Part shown: positions 11,391 to 20,278 of the stretch, piece by piece
Layout of the letters: each line of letters opens with the position of its first letter
Numbering within the stretch: position 1 is the stretch's first letter
From: Acuticoccus sp. MNP-M23
Lineage (GTDB): Bacteria; Pseudomonadota; Alphaproteobacteria; Rhizobiales; Amorphaceae
Assembly (NCBI RefSeq): GCF_031195445.1
Contig: NZ_CP133480.1
Coordinates: forward strand, 930,001-994,000
Direction: 5' to 3'
Length of the DNA stretch: 64,000 bases
Made by a program: the position numbers and the translations under genes
The notes under the pieces: model-generated
The model's database searches: none
The model's input: the letters and a program-made list of their open reading frames with translations, nothing else
Told to the model about the DNA's origin: nothing

Positions 11391-12415
11391 CGCCTGCGCT
11401 CAAGGTCGCGACCATCGGTGCCGGCTATTTCAGCCAGTTCCACCATGCGGCGTGGATGGCCGAACCGCGCGTCCACCTCGCCGCCGTCTGCGACCTCGAC
11501 CCCGCCCGCGCCGCAACGCTTGCCCGAACCTACCGCGCCCCGCGCAGCTACACCGACCCGGCCGAAATGCTGGCGGCCGAGCGGCCCGATCTGGTGGACA
11601 TCATCACCCCGCCAGACAGCCACCGCGCGCTCGTTGCCCTTGCCGCCAGCCACGGCATTGACGCGGTGTGCCAGAAGGCATTCACCCGCTCGCTCACCGA
11701 GGCACGGGAGACGGCCGCACTTGCGGAGGCCGCCGGCATCACGCTGGTGGTGCACGAAAACTTCCGCTTTTCGCCATGGTATCGCGCCGCGCACGGGCTG
11801 ATCGGGAGCGGAGCGCTGGGCGAAGTCTACCAGGCCGCCTTCCGCCTGCGTCCCGGTGACGGGCAGGGCCCGCAGGCCTACCTCGACCGGCAGCCCTATT
11901 TTCAGACGATGGAGCGGTTTCTGGTCCACGAAACCGCAATCCACTTCATCGACACGTTCCGTTATCTCCTCGGCGAACCGGACACGGTCTATGCGGACCT
12001 GCGCACTCTCAATCCGGCAGTCAGCGGTGAGGATGCGGGGCATATCCTGTTCGGTTTCGGCAACGCGCGCGCCCTCTTCGACGGCAACCGCCTTGCGGAC
12101 CATGCGGCAGAAAACCGGCGCCTCACCATGGGCGAACTCACCATCGAAGGCAGCGCCGCGACGCTGCGGGTCTATGGCGACGGCACGCTCACCGTGCGCC
12201 GCTTTGGCGAAAACGTGGAGGAGGCAAAGCCGTTGCGGTTCGACGCGGCCCTTTTTGCCGGCGGTGCGGTGGCCGCGCTTCAGGCCCACGTGGTCGACCA
12301 TTTTGTCAACGGCGCGCCACTGGAAAACACGGCGCGGGACTATCTGCGCAACCTGGAGCTGGAGGACGCCATCTATCGCTCCGCGGCAACGGGCGCCAGG
12401 CTCGCAGTCGGCTAG
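11387..12415 (+). CDS. Gfo/Idh/MocA-family oxidoreductase
   Basis: A 342-residue NAD(P)-dependent sugar or cyclitol dehydrogenase. The Rossmann loop is TIGAGYFSQFHHAAW (residues 10-24), and the usual EKP cofactor/catalytic motif reads CQKAFTRS, keeping the Lys but changing Glu to Gln and Pro to Ala. A downstream HETAIHFIDTFRYL helix contains the conserved His pair. It starts in an ATGA overlap with the dehydrogenase upstream. Its TAG stop shares the CTAG palindrome at 12412-12415 with the stop of the convergent sulfatase gene. Likely oxidises a sugar or sugar-acid carbon; substrate unknown. Confidence 0.87.
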   Translation: MTPALKVATIGAGYFSQFHHAAWMAEPRVHLAAVCDLDPARAATLARTYRAPRSYTDPAEMLAAERPDLVDIITPPDSHRALVALAASHGIDAVCQKAFTRSLTEARETAALAEAAGITLVVHENFRFSPWYRAAHGLIGSGALGEVYQAAFRLRPGDGQGPQAYLDRQPYFQTMERFLVHETAIHFIDTFRYLLGEPDTVYADLRTLNPAVSGEDAGHILFGFGNARALFDGNRLADHAAENRRLTMGELTIEGSAATLRVYGDGTLTVRRFGENVEEAKPLRFDAALFAGGAVAALQAHVVDHFVNGAPLENTARDYLRNLELEDAIYRSAATGARLAVG

Positions 12416-13896
12416 CCAGCGCCCACGATGATGGCGGGGTCGGTAAGCGGTGGCTGCGGATAGTGGATGCCGCGCTGGCCGGACAGGCCGCGGTTGACCA
12501 CGGCGGGCACCGGCGTCGGCCCCCGCCCCACAAGTCGCCCGCCTTCCACCGCATCAAGGTCCTCGCCGTAAAGATTTTCAATGAGCACCGCCGTCAACCG
12601 CGCACGGGTATCGGTCACGGCAGCGTCGGCGGAGAGGTCGCGGCATTCGTGCGGATCGCCCGCAAGATCGAAGAGCTGGACCACGTTGCCATCGGGATAC
12701 CAGATCAGCTTGTAGCGGCCGTCGGTCACCATCCGGGTCGCCTTGGGGCCTTCGAGCGCCTCGCAGTAAAGCGTTTCGCGCGGGTCGCCCAGCATGGAGC
12801 GGCCATCGCAGCTTTCGGGAATGGGGATGCCCGCAATGTCGAGCATTGTGGGCATCACGTCGGCAAGGCCCACGGGGCGATGGTCGACCTCACCGGCCGC
12901 GATGCGCGAAAAGCCCTTGGGTCCGGTAAGGATCATCGGGACGCGGGCCGAACCTTCGTACATCAGCCGCTTGGCGTAGAGGCCGAAGTCGCCCAGCATG
13001 TCGCCATGGTCGCCGGTGACGAGGATGACGGTGTTGTCCAGCACCCCCTCCTCGCGCAGCGTGCCGATGACGAGGCGCAGTTGCGCGTCGATCTGGGTGC
13101 ACTGGGCGTAGAACGCGCGGCGCATGTCGGCCAGCGCCTCCGGGCCGAGCTGGTGCCAGAAGGTGCGCACGGCCTCCAGCGCGTAGGGTTGCGGCCCGTC
13201 CGCCCAGTCCGCCCGCAGCGCCTTTGGCATGGTGCGCCGCGCATAACGCTCGAAATAGGCCGCCAGCGGCACGATGGGCGGGTGCGGATGGGTGTAGGAA
13301 AGATACCACAGCGCTGGCCGCGTCGGGTCTCGCCGCTTGATGGTCCGGCACATGGCCGCCGTCGTCCAGTTGGTGACGTGGCAGTCCTCCGGCAGGTGGA
13401 AGGTGCGCCAGCCATAATCGTTGTTGGACATGGCGTGGGCGTAGCCCTGACCCACATGGCCGCGGTCGGCCAGGTGAATGTCGTAATCGTCCACCGCGCC
13501 CAGCTGGGGGCGGCCTTCCTCGGCAATCAGCGCATCGTCGAAGCCGATCCGGTCGCGCGGCGGATAGGCGTGCAGCTTGCCGACGGCAAAGGTCTGGTAC
13601 CCGGCATCGGAGAACGTGCCGGCGAGGGTCGGCACGTCCTTCGGCATCGTGAGTGCCGGCTGGAAGGTGCGGTCACCGTGGGTGCGCGGGGTCTGGCCGG
13701 TCATCAGTGTGCGCCGCGCGGGAATGCAGATGGGGCACTCCGAATAGGCGCGGTCGAAGCGGGTGCCGGCGGCAGCGAGCGTATCCAGCGTCGGCGTTTC
13801 GATGGTCTCGTGACCCTGATGCTGCATCAACGGCGCCGGCCACTGGTCGAATGTAATAATCAGAATATTGGTGGGGTCGCCTTCAGAATATTGCAT
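12412..13896 (-). CDS. Cytoplasmic type I sulfatase (arylsulfatase/choline-sulfatase-like)
   Basis: A 494-residue sulfatase of the alkaline phosphatase superfamily. The formylglycine motif is Cys57-Ile-Pro-Ala-Arg61 within CPICIPARRTLMTG, and metal ligands occur in LIITFDQWP and VILVTGDHGDMLGD. It would hydrolyse a sulfate ester after Cys57 is converted by a maturase, which is not in the window. There is no signal peptide, so it acts in the cytoplasm on an imported substrate. It is divergent from the TctC gene with a 107-base gap holding both promoters, pointing to shared regulation and possibly to a sulfated TctABC substrate. A phosphonate-monoester hydrolase activity is an alternative in this superfamily. 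Confidence 0.87.
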   Translation of the reverse strand: MQYSEGDPTNILIITFDQWPAPLMQHQGHETIETPTLDTLAAAGTRFDRAYSECPICIPARRTLMTGQTPRTHGDRTFQPALTMPKDVPTLAGTFSDAGYQTFAVGKLHAYPPRDRIGFDDALIAEEGRPQLGAVDDYDIHLADRGHVGQGYAHAMSNNDYGWRTFHLPEDCHVTNWTTAAMCRTIKRRDPTRPALWYLSYTHPHPPIVPLAAYFERYARRTMPKALRADWADGPQPYALEAVRTFWHQLGPEALADMRRAFYAQCTQIDAQLRLVIGTLREEGVLDNTVILVTGDHGDMLGDFGLYAKRLMYEGSARVPMILTGPKGFSRIAAGEVDHRPVGLADVMPTMLDIAGIPIPESCDGRSMLGDPRETLYCEALEGPKATRMVTDGRYKLIWYPDGNVVQLFDLAGDPHECRDLSADAAVTDTRARLTAVLIENLYGEDLDAVEGGRLVGRGPTPVPAVVNRGLSGQRGIHYPQPPLTDPAIIVGAG

Positions 13897-14003
13897 TCGG
13901 CTCTAAGCTCTCTCGCTTGTCAGCGTGGGGTCCGACGTTTAGCCTAACCACCTCAAAGGTCCCGCGTAAGACGGGACAACAACGACAAGCAGGGAGAAAC
14001 ACC

Positions 14004-14981
14004 ATGAAATTCGTGGTCAAAACTGCGCTCGCCGCAGCATTGATGCTCGGCACGTCCGGCGGTGCCATGGCCGAGTGGCCGGAAAAGCCGGTCAAGGTCG
14101 TCGTGCCGTTCGGTGCCGGCGGCACGTCGGACCAGATCACCCGCGCCTTCGCGGCCGCCATCGAGGAGAACGACCTTCTCCCCGAGCCGATCACCGTCAT
14201 CAACGTCGGCGGGCACTATTCTGTCGGCGCGCGGCAGGTGATGGAGGCGAACGCCGACGGCTACACCTTCCTCACCCTGCATATCGCGCTGATGGGCGGT
14301 GAAGGGGGCGGCGTGTTCGACTTCGGCTACCGCGACTACAAACCTGTAGCGACCACCGGCGAGTTCTGCGTCATCCCGATGGTGCGCAAGGACAGCGGCA
14401 TCGACAGCGTCGAGCAACTTCTGGAAAAGGCGAAGGCGGAGCCCGATACGCTGATTTTCGGGGCCAACCTCGGCGCCATCAACCACATGGGCGGCGTGAT
14501 GCTGCAGAACCTGGTGGACGGGGCGAAATTCCGCTTCGTGCAGATTGGCGGCGGCACGGCCAACTACACCGCGCTCACCGGCGCGCAGACTGCGGCCACG
14601 GTGCTGTCTGCCGCGGAAGTCGCCAACTTCACGATGGGGCCGGACGGCAAGCCGCTGGAAGACGCGCAGATCAAGCCGCTCGCCTACACCGGCGCCGAAC
14701 GGGTGAAGCACCTGCCGGACCTGCCGACCATGAAAGAGCTCGGCTACGACATGAACTACTGCATCCAGTCGTGGTGGTTTGCGCCCAAGGACACACCGCA
14801 GGAGGCCGTCGACGGGATGGCCAATGCCCTTGAGGCGGCCATGGGGACCGAGCGGATCGAAAAATTCTTCGATTCCAAGATGTTCGCCCCGGTGTTCCTG
14901 AAGGGCGAGGCGATGCAGGCCTCGCTGGACGAGACCTGGGAAAAGATCGAGCCCATCGCCAAGCAGGCCTCGAAGAAATAG
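14004..14981 (+). CDS. tctC: Tripartite tricarboxylate transporter substrate-binding protein (TctC/Bug)
   Basis: A 325-residue periplasmic binding protein. A Sec signal peptide covers residues 1 to about 23 (MKFVVKTALAAALMLGTSGGAMA). The mature part begins WPEKPVKVVVPFGAGGTSDQ, the Bug-family ligand loop, and later shows KHLPDLPTMKELGYDM. The TTT system takes up carboxylates using the ion gradient; the ligand cannot be told by eye. The ATG at 14004 follows AGGGAG, whereas the longer frame adds 29 residues before the signal peptide. tctB and tctA follow after a 206-base gap rich in hairpins. Confidence 0.92.
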   Translation: MKFVVKTALAAALMLGTSGGAMAEWPEKPVKVVVPFGAGGTSDQITRAFAAAIEENDLLPEPITVINVGGHYSVGARQVMEANADGYTFLTLHIALMGGEGGGVFDFGYRDYKPVATTGEFCVIPMVRKDSGIDSVEQLLEKAKAEPDTLIFGANLGAINHMGGVMLQNLVDGAKFRFVQIGGGTANYTALTGAQTAATVLSAAEVANFTMGPDGKPLEDAQIKPLAYTGAERVKHLPDLPTMKELGYDMNYCIQSWWFAPKDTPQEAVDGMANALEAAMGTERIEKFFDSKMFAPVFLKGEAMQASLDETWEKIEPIAKQASKK

Positions 14982-15150
14982 CGCCGGCCCGGCGCGCGCC
15001 AACGCAAAGCCCGGCGGCCCTGCCGCCGCGCCTTCGGTCCCGCGCGCCGCCCCTGCCATAAGGCGCCCGGTGCGGCTCGACCGCCCGTTCGGGCGCGCCG
15101 GACACTCTCACCGGACGTCCGTCTGAAACAGCCTGCCGGCGATCGCCGGC
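14981..15150. other. Hairpin-rich gap between tctC and tctB
   Basis: The 206 bases between tctC and tctB hold several perfect GC-rich inverted repeats: one at 14981-14995 (7-base-pair arms, one-base loop, starting at the last base of the tctC stop), CGCCCG-TT-CGGGCG near 15081-15094, and the 16-base palindrome at 15135-15150. They could terminate part of the transcription or protect the tctC message, giving more binding protein than membrane subunits. Confidence 0.5.
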
Positions 15151-15187
15151 GGATTTTCCGCGCCGCCAACCACAATCTGGAACCAAG

Positions 15188-15655
15188 ATGCCAAGCCGCA
15201 CTGCACGCTGGGAAATTGGGGTGGCCGCTGCGTTCATCGCCGGCTGCCTCGCCGTGCTCTGGGAAACGCGTGACATTCCGCCAGGCACGTTCGAGCCGCT
15301 GGGTTCGGCCCCCGTCCCGCAGGGGGTTGCAGCGCTCATCATCGCGCTGTGTCTCGCCGTCATTGCCCCCGCGCTGCGCCGTCCGGCGGAAGTGGCGCCG
15401 GACCCCGGCTATACGCCGCGCCCGCTGGATGCAGCCATGGTGGCCGGCCTCACCATCGCCTACGTCGCAATGATGCAGGCGCGGCTGTTGGATTTTGCCC
15501 CCCTGACCGCCCTCTTCCTCTTTGTGACGATTGCGTTTCTGACCCGGCTTCGCCTGCGCGCCATGCCCACAGCCGCGCTGGTGGCCGTGGTGACCGGCTG
15601 GGGCTGCCAGTACGTGTTCACCCGCGTCTTCGTCGTCGACCTTCCGGGGCTTTAG
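15188..15655 (+). CDS. tctB: Tripartite tricarboxylate transporter small membrane subunit TctB
   Basis: A 155-residue inner-membrane protein with four predicted membrane segments: around residues 9-25 (IGVAAAFIAGCLAVLW), 46-62, 84-102 and 105-150. The size, topology and position between TctC and TctA identify it; TctB sequences are weakly conserved. The segment ETRDIPPGTFEPLGSAPVPQG matches the usual first periplasmic loop (typical PLGSxxFP-like). It ends five bases before tctA. Confidence 0.85.
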   Translation: MPSRTARWEIGVAAAFIAGCLAVLWETRDIPPGTFEPLGSAPVPQGVAALIIALCLAVIAPALRRPAEVAPDPGYTPRPLDAAMVAGLTIAYVAMMQARLLDFAPLTALFLFVTIAFLTRLRLRAMPTAALVAVVTGWGCQYVFTRVFVVDLPGL

Positions 15656-15660
15656 CAACC

Positions 15661-17181
15661 ATGTTCGATGCCCTCTTCGGCGCGCTGGCCAACCTTGCAC
15701 AGCCGCTGCCCTTTGCGCTGATCCTGCTCGGCACCGTTCTCGGCATCGTCGTCGGCGCCATTCCGGGCCTCTCCGGTGCCATGCTGATTGCGCTCACCCT
15801 GCCGCTCACCTTCTACATGGAGCCGGTCAACGCCATCGTCCTCCTCATCGGCATGTACGTGGGTTCCATCACCGGCGGCCTCATCACCGCCACCATGCTC
15901 CGGATGCCGGGCACGCCCTCCAACGTCGTCACCACGTTCGACGGGCATCCGATGGCCGAATCCGGCCGCCCCGGCCGCGCGCTCGGGCTTGGCATCTCCG
16001 CCTCGTTCGTCGGCGGTCTGGTGTCGTGGGTGGTGCTTCTGTTTCTCGCCAAGCCGCTTTCGGTCTGGGCGACACGGTTCGGCCCGTTCGAGTATTTCAC
16101 CCTCATCATGATGGCGATGGTGCTGATCGCGTCCGTCAGCCAAGGCTCCATGGTGAAGGGGCTGATTGCAGGCTTTCTCGGCATGCTCGTCTCCATGCCC
16201 GGCGTCGACCCTTCGGCCGGTCAGCCGCGGATGACGTGGGACTGGTACATGCTGAATGGCGGGCTGAAGCTCCTGCCCGTCCTCATCGGCGTTTTTGCCG
16301 TCAGCCAGATCATTGGCGACATGGTGGCCATCGGCAAGACCATCAAGCGCGTCGAATCCTCGATGACCGGGCTCTTCATGTCCCTGAAGGACTGGCGCGA
16401 TCAGGCGTTCAACCTGATCCGATCGTCGCTGATCGGCACGTTCGTGGGCATTCTGCCCGGCATCGGCGCCTCCATCGGGTCCATTCTGGCCTACACCTCC
16501 GCCAAGAACATGAGCCGCACGCCGGAGAAGTTCGGCAAGGGTTCGGAGGAAGGCATCGTCGCCTCGGAAGCGGCCAACAACGCCACCGTCGGCGGCGCGC
16601 TGATCCCGCTGATTGCGATGGGCATTCCGGGCTCGGTGATCGACGCGATCCTGATCGGCGCCCTGATGATCCACTCCCTTCAGCCGGGGCCGACGCTGTT
16701 CATCACCAACCCCGAGGTGGTCTGGGCGATGATCGCGTCGTGTCTGGTCGCCACCATAATGATGTACGGCGTGATGATGGGCGCCGTGCGCTACGTGGCG
16801 ATGGTGATGTACATCCCGCGGGTCTACCTGCTGCCGGTCATTCTGGTGTTCTGCATCGTCGGCGCCTTCGCGCTCGACAACACCATGTTCGACGTGTGGG
16901 TCATGCTGATCTTCGGCGTGGTCGGCTTTGCCATGGAAAAAGCCGGATTTCCGCTCGGCCCGTTCGTCATCGGCTTCGTTCTGGCGCCGTTGATGGAGTC
17001 CAAATTGCGGACCGGGCTGATGATGACCAATGGCTCGCTGGAACCGATGTTCACACGGCCCCTACCTATTATCTTTTTGATTATAGCTGTTATTCTTCTA
17101 ATAATGCCTTTCTTCCGGAGCTGGCGCGAGCGACAGTTTCGGGGACGGGCCGCTGCGACCACAGACGAAACGGCTGAATAA
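15661..17181 (+). CDS. tctA: Tripartite tricarboxylate transporter large membrane subunit TctA
   Basis: A 506-residue permease with about twelve membrane segments. Family motifs are GTVLGIVVGAIPGLSGAML (residues 23-41), YVGSITGGLITATMLRMPGTPSN, GILPGIGASIGSILAY and MGIPGSVIDAI. It forms the transport channel with TctB. The ATG at 15661 lies five bases after the tctB stop; the longer open frame upstream is only a shadow over tctB. The last codon overlaps the start of the enolase-superfamily gene (TAATG). Confidence 0.93.
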   Translation: MFDALFGALANLAQPLPFALILLGTVLGIVVGAIPGLSGAMLIALTLPLTFYMEPVNAIVLLIGMYVGSITGGLITATMLRMPGTPSNVVTTFDGHPMAESGRPGRALGLGISASFVGGLVSWVVLLFLAKPLSVWATRFGPFEYFTLIMMAMVLIASVSQGSMVKGLIAGFLGMLVSMPGVDPSAGQPRMTWDWYMLNGGLKLLPVLIGVFAVSQIIGDMVAIGKTIKRVESSMTGLFMSLKDWRDQAFNLIRSSLIGTFVGILPGIGASIGSILAYTSAKNMSRTPEKFGKGSEEGIVASEAANNATVGGALIPLIAMGIPGSVIDAILIGALMIHSLQPGPTLFITNPEVVWAMIASCLVATIMMYGVMMGAVRYVAMVMYIPRVYLLPVILVFCIVGAFALDNTMFDVWVMLIFGVVGFAMEKAGFPLGPFVIGFVLAPLMESKLRTGLMMTNGSLEPMFTRPLPIIFLIIAVILLIMPFFRSWRERQFRGRAAATTDETAE

Positions 17182-18305
17182 TGCACGATCTCGCCTTCAG
17201 TATCCGCACTGTTCGCGCGACCTGCCTGCGCGCCCCGCTGGACCGCCCGATGCGCAACGCCTTCGGCGCCATCGACAATCGCCCCGCACTCCTGATCGAG
17301 CTTGAGCTCGACGATGGTGTGACCGGGCTTGGCGAGGTCTTCTGCAACTTCCCCGTCTTCTCGCAATTCCACAAGGCGCGGATCATCAACGAGATGCTGG
17401 GGCCGATGATCACCGGCGCCTCGTTCGATTCGCCCGAAGCGATGAGCAACCATCTCGCCCGCGTCACCCACCGCATCGCCCTCCAGTCTGGCGAGCCTGG
17501 GCCGTTTTCGCAGGTGATTGCGGGGCTGGATGTGGCCGCGTGGGATGCTGTCGCCCAGCGCGCCGGCACGCCGCTTTGGCGCCTCCTGGCACCGGACGCG
17601 CACAGCCGCGTTCTGACCGCCTACGCCAGCGGGATCGACAGTGTCGACATTCAGACGCTGATCCCGCCGCTGCAACAGGCCGGCTGGCGTGCCTACAAGC
17701 TCAAGGTCGGGTTCGGCGCCGAGGAAGACCGCCGCGGCCTTGGTGAGCTTCGCGCGGCGGCAGGCCCGGATGCGAGCCTGATGGTGGATGCCAACCAGGC
17801 ATGGGATTTTTCCGAAGCCGAGCGGCAGATCCGGCTTCTGGCCGACGAGGGCCTGCACTGGATCGAGGAACCCATTGCGGCCGACCGCCCGTCCGACGAA
17901 TGGTCCGTCCTGGCCGAAATCGGCCCGGCGATCGCAGGCGGCGAGAACATCCGCGGCGATGACGGCTTCGAACTTGCCATCGACGCCGGGATCGAGGTGC
18001 TCCAGCCCGACGTCATCAAGTGGGGCGGCATCTCCGGCACGGTGCGGATTGCGCAGATGGCGCGCAAAGCCGGGATCCTGTGGGCACCGCATTATCTGGC
18101 CAGCGGGGTTGGCCTTGCCGCCAGCGCGCACGTGGCGGTGGCCTGCGATGCCGGGTTCATGGAATTTGACGTGAACCCCAATCCGCTGCGCGAGGGGCTC
18201 CTCGGCGGGGCGGTTCTCGTCGAGGACGGTCAGATCCATCTGGCCGACCGTTCCGGGCACGGCGCTATTCCCGATCCCGAGGTGATCGCGCGCTACCGCG
18301 TCTGA
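17181..18305 (+). CDS. Enolase-superfamily dehydratase/isomerase (mandelate racemase/muconate lactonizing type)
   Basis: A 374-residue enzyme. The C-terminal barrel carries the KxK catalytic pair in YKLKVGFG, metal ligands in MVDANQAWDF (Asp), WIEEPIA (Glu) and GGENIRG (Glu), then QPDVIKWGGISG and a late His in WAPHYLASG. The N-terminal capping domain covers about residues 1-130. These enzymes abstract a proton alpha to a carboxylate and commonly dehydrate sugar acids. Coupling to tctA by a TAATG overlap means the transporter substrate is probably the enzyme substrate. The exact sugar acid is unknown. Confidence 0.87.
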   Translation: MHDLAFSIRTVRATCLRAPLDRPMRNAFGAIDNRPALLIELELDDGVTGLGEVFCNFPVFSQFHKARIINEMLGPMITGASFDSPEAMSNHLARVTHRIALQSGEPGPFSQVIAGLDVAAWDAVAQRAGTPLWRLLAPDAHSRVLTAYASGIDSVDIQTLIPPLQQAGWRAYKLKVGFGAEEDRRGLGELRAAAGPDASLMVDANQAWDFSEAERQIRLLADEGLHWIEEPIAADRPSDEWSVLAEIGPAIAGGENIRGDDGFELAIDAGIEVLQPDVIKWGGISGTVRIAQMARKAGILWAPHYLASGVGLAASAHVAVACDAGFMEFDVNPNPLREGLLGGAVLVEDGQIHLADRSGHGAIPDPEVIARYRV

Positions 18306-18593
18306 TTCAGCGCATCGGCTGCTGAAAAACGATACGAAATTCGCCTGTTGCAGGCGCAGCCGGTTGTAACGCCGGTCTAAATTTGTTCGATTGAACACCA
18401 TCGACGATCGCTGATGCAGGCACACCACCTGCTTTCCCCTTCCGCATGGTCACACCACGCGGCGGGAAAAGTGCTGTTTCGTGGTGCTGCGCGGCGACCC
18501 ACGGTCGTCATGCGCCTCTTTCAGCGACGCCTAATCACAAGGAGACGTCAGTCATCACACTCAAATCAACCCAAGTCCTGAAGGAGACCATGC
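18306..18593 (+). promoter_or_regulatory. 288-bp leader between the enolase-superfamily gene and the BCCT gene
   Basis: No gene is visible here. It has an operator-like inverted repeat TGTTC-GATT-GAACA at 18384-18397 and a longer-range one, CACCACG at 18453-18459 with CGTGGTG at 18480-18486. AAGGAGA at 18581-18587 is the ribosome site of the BCCT gene. The BCCT promoter must lie here; I could not fix -35/-10 boxes with confidence. Confidence 0.45.
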
Positions 18594-20267
18594 ATGGCCT
18601 CATCTGACAACACACCACCCGTCCCTGAACCGTCGACCATCACCGGCGCACCGGAGACCGACTACGAGGTCGGGCAGGACAACATCCAGGTCATGGGCCT
18701 CGATGTTCATAACCCGGTGTTCTTCGTCTCCGCTATCGTGATCGTCGCGTTCGTCATCCTGACGCTGATTTTCCAGGAAAGCGCCGACCATTTCTTCACC
18801 TGGCTTCGGCCCACGCTCACGAACATGTTCGACTGGTCGCTGCTGAGCATCGGCAACATCTTCGTCCTGTTCGCGATTTTCCTCGTGCTCAGCCCGCTGG
18901 GGTCCGTGCGGCTCGGCGGTGCGGACGCAAAGCCCGACTACACCTACGCGGGCTGGTTCGCGATGCTGTTTGCCGCCGGCATGGGCATCGGCCTCATGTA
19001 TTTCGGCGTCTCCGAACCGCTCTCGCACTATAGCTCGTCGTTCGGCGGTGTCGTTTTGGGTGACGACGGTTTGCGCACCGACTGGGCCCCGCTCGGCGGT
19101 GCTGCCGGCAACGCGGACGCTGCGCGTGAACTTGCGATGGGCGCGACCATCTTCCACTGGGGCCTTCACCCGTGGGCGATCTACGCCATCGTGGCGCTTT
19201 CCCTCGCCTTCTTCGCCTACAACCGCGGTCTGCCGCTGACCCTTCGGTCGGCGTTCTATCCGATCCTGGGCGAACGGGTCTGGGGCTGGCCGGGCCATGT
19301 CATCGACACGCTCGCCGTGTTTGCGACGCTGTTCGGTCTTGCCACCTCGCTCGGCTTCGGCGCGGAGCAGGCAATGGCGGGTCTCGAATATCTCTTCGGC
19401 ATCGAAGAGACGGACGTGGGCAAAAGCGTTCTGATCCTCTGCATCACCGCAGTCGCGCTGGTCTCCGTGGTTGCGGGGCTCGATGCCGGCGTCAAGCGGC
19501 TGTCCGAGATCAACATGGTGCTGGCAGCCCTTCTCCTGGCGTTCATCTTCTTCGCCGGGCCGACGCTCGTCATCGCCACCGGCGTTCTCGACAACACGGT
19601 GGCCTACTTCAAGACGCTGCTACCGCTGTCGAACCCGTTCGGCAGGACTGACCAGAACTTCATGCAGGGATGGACAGCGTTCTACTGGGCGTGGTGGATC
19701 TCCTGGTCGCCGTTCGTGGGCATGTTCATCGCCCGCGTGTCGCGGGGGCGGACCGTGCGTGAGTTCGTCATCTGCGTGATCCTGGTGCCGACCATCGTCT
19801 CGATCATCTGGATGAGCACGTTCGGTGGCGCGGCCATCAACCAGGTGATTGCGGAAGGCCACCAGGCCATCGCGGACGCCAGCCAGGACACCAAGCTGTT
19901 CCTGATGCTGGAGGACTTCCCGTTCACGCAGTTTGCCTCGTTCATCGGCATCACGCTGGTGATCGTGTTCTTCGTCACCTCGTCGGACTCCGGCTCGCTG
20001 GTGATCGACACCATCACCGCGGGCGGCAAGATCGACGCGCCGGTGAGCCAGCGCGTGTTCTGGGCAACCTTCGAGGGGGTGGTGGCGATCGTCCTGCTGC
20101 TCGGCGGCGGGCTCAGCGCCCTTCAGTCCGCAGCGGTCGCGACGGGCATCCCGTTCGCGTTCATCTTGCTGGCGATGATGATCTCAACGCTCAAGGGGCT
20201 GACCCAGGAGCGTGCCGAGCTGAAGGCGCACCGCAAGCTCACGAAATCGTCCCAGCCGGCCGAATGA
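18594..20267 (+). CDS. BCCT-family betaine/carnitine/choline transporter
   Basis: A 557-residue secondary transporter with twelve membrane segments after a cytosolic N-terminus of about 40 residues. The glycine-rich segment AAGMGIGLMYFGVSEP and the tryptophan-rich signature FYWAWWISWSPFVGMFIARVSRGRT define the BCCT family. Such proteins import glycine betaine, choline, carnitine or ectoine with Na+ or H+, often for osmoprotection. The long charged C-terminal osmosensing tail of BetP-like proteins is short here. The ATG at 18594 follows AAGGAGACC; an ATG four bases earlier opens only a five-codon frame. It converges on livM with an 11-base gap. Confidence 0.93.
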   Translation: MASSDNTPPVPEPSTITGAPETDYEVGQDNIQVMGLDVHNPVFFVSAIVIVAFVILTLIFQESADHFFTWLRPTLTNMFDWSLLSIGNIFVLFAIFLVLSPLGSVRLGGADAKPDYTYAGWFAMLFAAGMGIGLMYFGVSEPLSHYSSSFGGVVLGDDGLRTDWAPLGGAAGNADAARELAMGATIFHWGLHPWAIYAIVALSLAFFAYNRGLPLTLRSAFYPILGERVWGWPGHVIDTLAVFATLFGLATSLGFGAEQAMAGLEYLFGIEETDVGKSVLILCITAVALVSVVAGLDAGVKRLSEINMVLAALLLAFIFFAGPTLVIATGVLDNTVAYFKTLLPLSNPFGRTDQNFMQGWTAFYWAWWISWSPFVGMFIARVSRGRTVREFVICVILVPTIVSIIWMSTFGGAAINQVIAEGHQAIADASQDTKLFLMLEDFPFTQFASFIGITLVIVFFVTSSDSGSLVIDTITAGGKIDAPVSQRVFWATFEGVVAIVLLLGGGLSALQSAAVATGIPFAFILLAMMISTLKGLTQERAELKAHRKLTKSSQPAE

Positions 20268-20278
20268 TCGGCTGACGC

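Noticed and set aside
15349-15660. Upstream extension of the TctA frame
   Set aside because: It overlaps tctB; TctA starts at 15661.
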